In this document: in pieces, positions 24,036 through 29,123 of the stretch
How positions within the stretch are numbered: position 1 is the first letter of the stretch
How the letters are laid out: the number at the start of each line of letters is the position of its first letter
Assembly (NCBI GenBank): GCA_947165195.1
Contig: CAMUZJ010000005.1
Span: 1-29,123 of the forward strand
DNA: 29,123 nucleotides
DNA from: an uncultured Bacillota bacterium
GTDB lineage: Bacteria > Bacillota_I > Bacilli_A > RF39 > UBA660
Reading direction: 5' to 3'
The notes under the pieces: model-generated
The model's input: only the letters and a program-made list of their open reading frames with translations
What the model was told of the DNA's origin: nothing
Database searches by the model: none
Position numbers and translations under genes: made by a program

Positions 24036-24049
24036 TTTATGCGCATAAA
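24036..24049. promoter_or_regulatory. 14-bp perfect palindrome TTTATGCGCATAAA
   Basis: The 14-bp palindrome lies between a TATAAA-like box (minus strand, just upstream) and the ATG of the 40-aa ORF. The GC-rich centre stands out from the AT-rich surroundings. It has the form of an operator for a dimeric regulator, but no regulator gene is in the window. Confidence 0.35.
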
Positions 24050-24082
24050 TTTATAATAAAGAAAGAATAGTTTACGCAATCT

Positions 24083-24652
24083 TTAATTATTACTATTAAA
24101 GTATTCATCCTTAGTAATTGAGTAACATAGTAAATCATTGCGTATGTTATTTTTATCTATCACTCTACTCCGTAATCTTCCTTCAAATTTCATCCCTGCC
24201 TTTTCCATTACTTTGCCACTAGCAGGATTATTTTCCATAAATTCAGCATTTACAAGTTCTGCCTCACACTCTTCAAATAAATATTTAATAACGGCTTTTA
24301 ATGCCTCAGTGGCATAACCTTTATTCCAAGACTTATCACTATAGCAATACCCAATCTCACAGGAACCATGTTTAATAAAACGATTCGATACATCAATTGT
24401 TCCTATCAAATTATGAGTGTCTTTTAACTCCACAATCCATCTAAAAGTTTTTTCATCATTATATTCTTCTATCCACTTTTCGTATTGTTTAATTGTAGTT
24501 TCTACGTTTGGATGTTTCTTCCATAAAACATATTTATCTACTAAGTCACTATTGCACCAATTATTAAAAGCTATTTTGGCATCATCTATTTTTATTTTTC
24601 TTAAAATTAATCTATCGGTTTCTAATGTTTTACTTCCTAAAAATTTCATCAT
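24083..24652 (-). CDS. GNAT-family N-acetyltransferase (RimJ/RimL-like)
   Basis: The 189-residue protein matches GNAT enzymes of the Acetyltransf_3 type, which transfer acetyl groups from acetyl-CoA to protein N-termini or small amines. TLETDRLILRKI (residues 9-20) is the usual opening strand. The acetyl-CoA loop appears as SDKSWNKGYATEALKAVI (Q/RxxGxA type: NKGYA), followed by NPASGKVMEKAGMKFEGRLR, the classic C-terminal motif. The frame is open back to a GTG at 24658, but the ATG at 24652 with GGAAAG upstream is preferred; an ATG at 24649 is also possible. The substrate is unknown. It lies in an accessory patch, just downstream of two gene remnants. Confidence 0.88.
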   Translation of the reverse strand: MMKFLGSKTLETDRLILRKIKIDDAKIAFNNWCNSDLVDKYVLWKKHPNVETTIKQYEKWIEEYNDEKTFRWIVELKDTHNLIGTIDVSNRFIKHGSCEIGYCYSDKSWNKGYATEALKAVIKYLFEECEAELVNAEFMENNPASGKVMEKAGMKFEGRLRSRVIDKNNIRNDLLCYSITKDEYFNSNN

Positions 24653-24675
24653 AATCACTTTCCATAACTATTTTA

Positions 24676-24752
24676 TCACACTAATTCATAAACTCTCACT
24701 GCAATTCTTTCATCTGAACAATATTCTATTACAAAATTGATAATTCTTATTT
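24676..24752 (-). pseudogene. C-terminal stump of a second DUF1016/YhcG-like gene
   Basis: Reading towards the TGA at 24676-24678 gives NFVIEYCSDERIAVRVYELV. The intact YhcG-like gene at 25428-26315 ends in EYVIKYCSDDRIIARKYELV, so 13 of 20 residues are identical and both stop at the same place. Nothing of the rest of the gene remains. The stump directly follows the stop of the broken metallopeptidase gene. It differs from the intact copy by many substitutions, so it is not a fresh duplicate but the end of another allele or paralogue. Homology was judged by eye. Confidence 0.72.
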
Positions 24753-25397
24753 CTATAATTTCTTATTTGATTGTGATTTTTTAACTGTTTTAAATATATC
24801 GTCTGCATCCTGCTTCAATAAAGCTGGATTTTTAACATATTCTAATAATTTATCTTTAGAATAATTTTCTAACATATATTTTCCCAAAGTGTATGAATAA
24901 CTATATCCATTTTTTGTACCATTAAAATCACTTTTTAATTTTTCAAAATCACAATCTTCTAGACTAACTGGTGAATAATCCTGATGACTTAGATTAGTTG
25001 CTAATGCCTCCTACCAAGATGTGCCATTAGAATTAGGATTCCATTCTTGCTGGCATGAATGTACAAACTCATGTAGTATGCATTTTATAAATTCATCCAT
25101 ATCCATATCTTCATGTTTCTTAGATTTTCTTGCTTCAGATATTTCTAATAAATTAATATTACCATCATATGTATCTGCACACATCCATTCTTTGAATTCT
25201 TTTACAAATGGTAGCAAATGTTTTTTGTATTTTTCTCTATCAGTAAAAATCACTACTTTCTTTTTTTTAGAAAGTTTTTCAAGTCCAAAAAAATCTAATA
25301 TCTCAACAGTATTATTTTCTAATGTTGATATTATATTTGGCATATAATCAATTTCTTTATCATATTCAACAATAAAATGATTAAGTTCGATTTTCAT
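24753..25397 (-). pseudogene. HEFVH metallopeptidase-like gene broken by an in-frame TAG
   Basis: The first 128 codons end at a TAG (25011-25013), but the same frame continues with protein-like sequence for 85 more codons to a TAG at 24753-24755. The full product would be about 214 residues. It carries a zinc-protease motif, LHEFVHSCQQEW (H109, E110, H113). Directly after the stop come E130-A131-L132-A133 (EALATNL), where gluzincins place the third zinc ligand Glu. The stop thus removes part of the active site; the TAG most likely replaced a codon such as TGG. GGAG lies before the ATG, so translation may still start. The family is not named with confidence. TAG ends other genes here (dnaI, ftsL), so recoding is unlikely. 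Confidence 0.78.
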
Positions 25398-25427
25398 TTT
25401 ATCAACTCCATATCTATATCTATTGTA

Positions 25428-26315
25428 TCACACAAGTTCATATTTTCTGGCAATTATTCTATCATCAGAGCAATATTTGATTACATATTCATTATCTTGT
25501 TTGCAAATTATAATACCTACTGTATCATTTTCTTCTATCGTCTTAATATTTTTATTAATGTAATTCATATATGCCATAATCTGTCCTGTGTGTTCTTTCT
25601 TAAGTTCAGTTACCTTTAATTCAACCACTACATAACATTTATATTTTATGTTATATAAAAGTAAATCAATATAATTGTATCTATCACCTATTTTAATAGG
25701 ATATTCACTTTTAATAAATGTAAATCCATTTCCTAACTCATCTAAAAAATTTTCAATATCTTCTAAAATTAGTTTTTGTAATACTTTTTCTGAAAATATA
25801 TCATACTTGCTATTATTTTTAATAATAATTGGGGTCTTTACAAAGTCGACTACATTAGATTCTTCTTGATTTATTAATTTATTTCTAGTAGATTCTGGCA
25901 ATCTTTCATATTCATTAGATTTTATTCTTTCTCTTAACTGCCTAATTGATAAACTATTTAATTCAGCTATTTTAACATAATATTGAAACTTATTATCATC
26001 AAACCAAAGAATTTCACAATAATGACTCCAACTTAATTTGGCAGACAGTGTCTGCCACTTTTGAGATACTTTATAAAATTGTCTCATATTTCTTAAATTT
26101 CTTTGACTATATCCTAAACCTAACTCTTCAGTTAGGTTTAAAGAATACTCTTTAATAATGCTTTCTCCATATTGTTTACCTGCATCTAATAATAATTTAC
26201 CAACATTATAGTAAGTATTTAAATCACTTTTGTTAATTGAATAATTCTTAACTTTTCTATTAATTTCATTGCTTATTAATTCATTTTTTATCTCATCATA
26301 ATATTTATCTTCCAT
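25428..26315 (-). CDS. DUF1016/PDDEXK nuclease-domain protein (YhcG-like)
   Basis: The 295-residue protein has two parts. Residues about 20-135 form the helical DUF1016 N-terminal domain (YYNVGKLLLDAGKQYG; LGLGYSQRNLRNMRQFY; LSWSHYCEILW). Residues about 175-290 form a PDDEXK-type nuclease fold with D217 in YNYIDLLLYN, E232 and K234 in VVVELKV and Q245 in HTGQIMAYMNYI. Members are scattered among bacteria, often near restriction-modification or mobile genes; the biological role is unsettled. AAAGGAG lies 6 bp before the ATG. It starts 13 bp after comEC, but is not a competence gene; it belongs to the accessory patch. All putative catalytic residues are intact. Confidence 0.88.
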   Translation of the reverse strand: MEDKYYDEIKNELISNEINRKVKNYSINKSDLNTYYNVGKLLLDAGKQYGESIIKEYSLNLTEELGLGYSQRNLRNMRQFYKVSQKWQTLSAKLSWSHYCEILWFDDNKFQYYVKIAELNSLSIRQLRERIKSNEYERLPESTRNKLINQEESNVVDFVKTPIIIKNNSKYDIFSEKVLQKLILEDIENFLDELGNGFTFIKSEYPIKIGDRYNYIDLLLYNIKYKCYVVVELKVTELKKEHTGQIMAYMNYINKNIKTIEENDTVGIIICKQDNEYVIKYCSDDRIIARKYELV

Positions 26316-26328
26316 TATTTACTCCTTT

Positions 26329-28419
26329 CTATGGACTACAAGTCTCTATTTTTAATTTATTATTTTTAATCTTAACCGTAATAGTACCATTTTGATCTGT
26401 TCTATATATTTTAGAATTCTTTAAGTTATCTAATGCCTCCTTATTTGGGTGTTTAAACTTATTATCTTTACCTACACTAATAAGTGCATATTTAGGATTT
26501 ATAATACCTACAAACTCTTTCCCACTACTTGTACGAGATCCATGATGTCCTACTTTTAAAACATCTATTTTTCCTAAATTATAAGTATTTACTATTTCTT
26601 TTTCTGTCTTAATAGAAGCATCTCCCATAAACATAAATTTATAATTTTCTATTTCAGTATAAATCACATTACTATTATCATTTTCATCATTAAAATCTTT
26701 TGTTTGTAAGAATTGTAATTTAAGATCATTTATATTTAATTCATCCATACAAGAGAAATAGATAATATTTTTATCTTCTAATACTTTCATTAACTCTTTT
26801 TCTAAGTAATTAAATCTTCCACAATTAAATATTACTTTTTCTACCTTAAAATTATTAACTAAGTTAATAGCTTCCCCCATATGATCATAGTCCCCATGGG
26901 TTAATATTAGATAATCTATTTTTTTAATTCCTAAGCTTTTTAAAAGAGGAATAGTGGTATTTTTAACAATCGAATTTTTTTTATCTCTTATTTTCCATTT
27001 TTCTTTAGAATAATTCGTAACCCCTCCCGTATCTATTAACACAGATTTATTCTTAGAATGTAGTAAAATAGAATCTCCTTGTCCTACATCTATCATTTTT
27101 ATATAGGTAGAATTATCAATATTTGGAATATTATAATGAATGATAAGTATTAGTATAAAGATAACTAAATAGCTTTTCTTCTTTTGATTTATTCTTTTAA
27201 GAATCCAAAACAAAAGAATCATATAAAAAATATAGACAAGAATACTAGTCTTGTAAAATAGAAAGGTAAGAAACTGAAACCTATCTAAAAATAAAGATAC
27301 TTTTTCTAAAAGAAAAGTAAAAATATTTAGAATAGTTTCTAAGAAAGGAAAAAGAAAAGTAAGAAGAGCCAATGGAAATATAATAAAGCTTACTAGTGGT
27401 ACAAAAAATAAATTATAAAAGATACTTAAAATATTTATTTGACAAAAATAATATAAAGAAATAGGAATACTAATTAGAAAAGAAATATAAGAAGTTTTTA
27501 GTAAAGATATAAAATAATTTTTATCATTGATATAGTCTATGGATAATAATAGGGCTAGAGAAATAGTAAAGGAATATAAAAATCCTATGTCATAAATATA
27601 GTAAGGATTGATAAGTAAAGTTATAACTAGTGCAAGAATAAATAGATTGGTACTTTTTATATAAAAGTAGTAAATCTTATTAATAGAGAACAATATAAAG
27701 AATAGTACTCCTCTTAAAATAGATGGATAAAAACCTACTAGCAGTAAGTAATAGATTAAGAAAAGAGAAGTAATAAAATATCGTTTATTCTCTCTTACTT
27801 TTATTATTTTTAAGATGGTCAAAAGGATAGTAGAAAGGAGTGCTATATGCATGCCACTTATCGCGAATAAATGACTAATTCCATTATTTTGATAAGCTTC
27901 TTTCACATCACTTAAAAGTAGAGTTTTATCTCCTAAAATAAAAGTATAAAGATAAGGATTGTCATGTAATCTTTCTCTTACCATGTTTTTTATATGATAA
28001 TAAATACTTTTATTATTTGATGTTTTATGAATAGTAGTAATAGATACTAAGTAATTTATTTTTTGTGATTTTAAATAATTTCTATAATCAAATAAATTAG
28101 CAGTAGTTGGTTCTTTTGGCAGATAAAATTTACCTGTTATATAATAGGTATCTCCTAATTGTATTTCTTTTAGAAATTGTTTTTTCTCTTCTTCTGTTTG
28201 AAAGCAATATGTTCCTAGTACTTTTTCTTTACCAATTGTAATAGAGAGCTTATTTCCATCAATAGAATAGCTAGAAACAGTTGATGTTAGTTCTTTTGTA
28301 TCACTTGTATAGATACTTTCTTTTGGAAATACTATTCTAAATATCGTTATACTTAATCCTATCATAAGAATAAGTATAAAGATTGTATTATGTAGTAATA
28401 TATTCCTTAATTTGAGCAA
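26329..28419 (-). CDS. comEC: DNA-uptake channel protein ComEC/Rec2
   Basis: ComEC forms the membrane channel that carries single-stranded DNA into the cell during natural transformation. The 696 residues have an N-terminal membrane region, an OB-like outer domain (about 35-115), the Competence domain with many transmembrane helices (about 170-420, including ISHLFAISGMHIALLS) and a C-terminal metallo-beta-lactamase domain (about 440-690). The latter has MIDVGQGDSILL, LILTHGDYDHMG and GHHGSRTSS, the metal-binding motifs of the presumed nuclease. The start is a TTG at 28419, with AGGAG 9 bp upstream inside comEA; the genes overlap by 32 bp. comEB is absent between them. Confidence 0.93.
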   Translation of the reverse strand: MLKLRNILLHNTIFILILMIGLSITIFRIVFPKESIYTSDTKELTSTVSSYSIDGNKLSITIGKEKVLGTYCFQTEEEKKQFLKEIQLGDTYYITGKFYLPKEPTTANLFDYRNYLKSQKINYLVSITTIHKTSNNKSIYYHIKNMVRERLHDNPYLYTFILGDKTLLLSDVKEAYQNNGISHLFAISGMHIALLSTILLTILKIIKVRENKRYFITSLFLIYYLLLVGFYPSILRGVLFFILFSINKIYYFYIKSTNLFILALVITLLINPYYIYDIGFLYSFTISLALLLSIDYINDKNYFISLLKTSYISFLISIPISLYYFCQINILSIFYNLFFVPLVSFIIFPLALLTFLFPFLETILNIFTFLLEKVSLFLDRFQFLTFLFYKTSILVYIFYMILLFWILKRINQKKKSYLVIFILILIIHYNIPNIDNSTYIKMIDVGQGDSILLHSKNKSVLIDTGGVTNYSKEKWKIRDKKNSIVKNTTIPLLKSLGIKKIDYLILTHGDYDHMGEAINLVNNFKVEKVIFNCGRFNYLEKELMKVLEDKNIIYFSCMDELNINDLKLQFLQTKDFNDENDNSNVIYTEIENYKFMFMGDASIKTEKEIVNTYNLGKIDVLKVGHHGSRTSSGKEFVGIINPKYALISVGKDNKFKHPNKEALDNLKNSKIYRTDQNGTITVKIKNNKLKIETCSP

Positions 28420-29110
28420 ATAAGTTTTCTCCTATTCCTGATACATTCATAATATCTTCAATACTATTAAATAAGCCAACTTGATTTCTATAGTCAATAA
28501 TACTTTGTGCTTTTGCTTCTCCAAGGCCCGGAAGAGTCATTAACTCTTCTTTAGAAGCAGTATTTATAGAAATCTTTTTATTTTCTTCTAATTCTTCTTG
28601 ACTAGTAATACAGGCATCATTATGTAGAGAATTTTCATCTTTTTGAATACAACGATTCATAACTTGTTCTTCTATTTCTTTTGTCTTTTTAAAATCTTCT
28701 ACTTCACTATTTGAATAAATAATAATAACCATCTCATCATAAATCTTCTTACTTAAATTAATGACTGTTGTATTAGCGTTTTCTGTTAGTCCACCAGCCA
28801 TATTAATAACATCAATTATTCTAGAAGATTCTTCTAAAGAATATATTCCTGGGGAGGCAACTTCTCCTTTAATATCCACTTGATAGATAACTTTCTCTTC
28901 TTTTTGTTCTATCTCCTTCTTATCTTCTTCTCTATTTTTTTCTTCTGTACTTTTCTTTTTTTCTACTACTAAATTGATATTTTTTTCTTTTGGCTTCTTA
29001 TTAACATAAGAGTAAACTCCTATAGAAATAAAAATTATTAAAACTATTCCTATCAAAGCTCCTATTAGTATTTGTTTTCTATACCTATAATGAAAACTCG
29101 TAATTAACAC
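28388..29110 (-). CDS. comEA: Competence DNA receptor ComEA
   Basis: ComEA is a membrane-anchored protein that binds double-stranded DNA at the cell surface and hands it to ComEC. The 240 residues comprise a transmembrane helix (about 13-35), a charged Lys/Glu spacer (38-74), an SLBB domain (about 76-133; VDIKGEVASPGIYSL), a linker (134-178) and a helix-hairpin-helix DNA-binding domain (180-240; SINTASKEELMTLPGLGEAKA, then SGIGENLFAQIKEYI). The linker holds two cysteines (C154, C167). An in-frame TAG lies two codons before the GTG at 29110. The GTG is only 1 bp from GGAGG, while an ATT two codons on has a 5-bp spacing, so the start is uncertain. The promoter is outside the window. Confidence 0.92.
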   Translation of the reverse strand: MLITSFHYRYRKQILIGALIGIVLIIFISIGVYSYVNKKPKEKNINLVVEKKKSTEEKNREEDKKEIEQKEEKVIYQVDIKGEVASPGIYSLEESSRIIDVINMAGGLTENANTTVINLSKKIYDEMVIIIYSNSEVEDFKKTKEIEEQVMNRCIQKDENSLHNDACITSQEELEENKKISINTASKEELMTLPGLGEAKAQSIIDYRNQVGLFNSIEDIMNVSGIGENLFAQIKEYITT

Positions 29111-29123
29111 CTCCTATATATAT

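Noticed and set aside
25011..25013. Recoding of TAG as an amino acid (pyrrolysine or a variant code)
   Set aside because: TAG ends clearly intact genes in the window (ftsL, dnaI), and no neighbouring recoding gene is seen; a nonsense mutation is simpler.
24659..26315. A complete restriction-modification or toxin-antitoxin system around the YhcG-like gene
   Set aside because: No methyltransferase, specificity subunit or antitoxin-like partner was found; only a broken peptidase and a GNAT enzyme are adjacent.
1..29123. CRISPR array, tRNA, rRNA, insertion sequence or prophage
   Set aside because: No regularly spaced repeats, cloverleaf-like segments, transposase or phage genes were seen on either strand.

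Overview
The window is AT-rich DNA from a low-GC Bacillota bacterium, most likely a member of the Bacilli or a related uncultured gut lineage. The evidence is a DnaI-type helicase loader, a B. subtilis-like division PBP with two PASTA domains, Gram-positive ComEA/ComEC, a DUF1292 protein, near-consensus sigma-A promoters and many hairpin-plus-T-run terminators. The standard code fits: TAA, TAG and TGA all end intact genes. No rRNA, tRNA, CRISPR array, phage or insertion sequence was recognised.

Layout. Positions 1-245 hold a minus-strand gene remnant and a plus-strand terminator. Positions 406-2853 are the only intact plus-strand genes: a four-LysM protein, a small beta-rich protein, and a SpoIID/LytB-domain protein with three peptidoglycan-binding repeats. 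None has a signal peptide, and a possible SigE-like promoter lies upstream, so this looks like a spore-envelope or cell-wall cluster. Everything after 2889 is on the minus strand. Read in transcription order, the units are: comEA-comEC followed by an accessory patch; dnaI; an M23 peptidase; an 83-aa protein; two TPR genes; rsmH-ftsL-pbp2B plus a small membrane protein; a 515-aa/185-aa membrane pair; DUF1292 plus a 1019-aa coiled-coil protein; a 92-aa membrane protein with prsW; gpx-trxB; a 913-aa Asn-rich membrane protein; and ispD-gpmA.

How the genes fit together. rsmH, ftsL and pbp2B are the front of a division and cell-wall cluster that lacks the usual mraZ upstream and mraY/mur genes downstream. 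gpx and trxB form a thioredoxin-linked peroxide-detoxification pair. ispD supplies the MEP isoprenoid pathway and gpmA glycolysis. comEA and comEC form the DNA-uptake machinery. Large parts of the window encode membrane or surface proteins of unknown function with one plan: a polar cytoplasmic N-terminus, one transmembrane helix and a large outer domain. Two of these (913 and 515 aa) appear to be paralogues.

The patch at 23829-26315, between comEC and dnaI, is the most dynamic. It has an intact DUF1016/PDDEXK (YhcG-like) gene, a HEFVH metallopeptidase-like gene broken by one in-frame TAG, the C-terminal stump of a second YhcG-like gene, a GNAT acetyltransferase, and a possible 40-aa ORF bounded by a palindrome and a terminator. 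This looks like gene turnover at an accessory insertion site.
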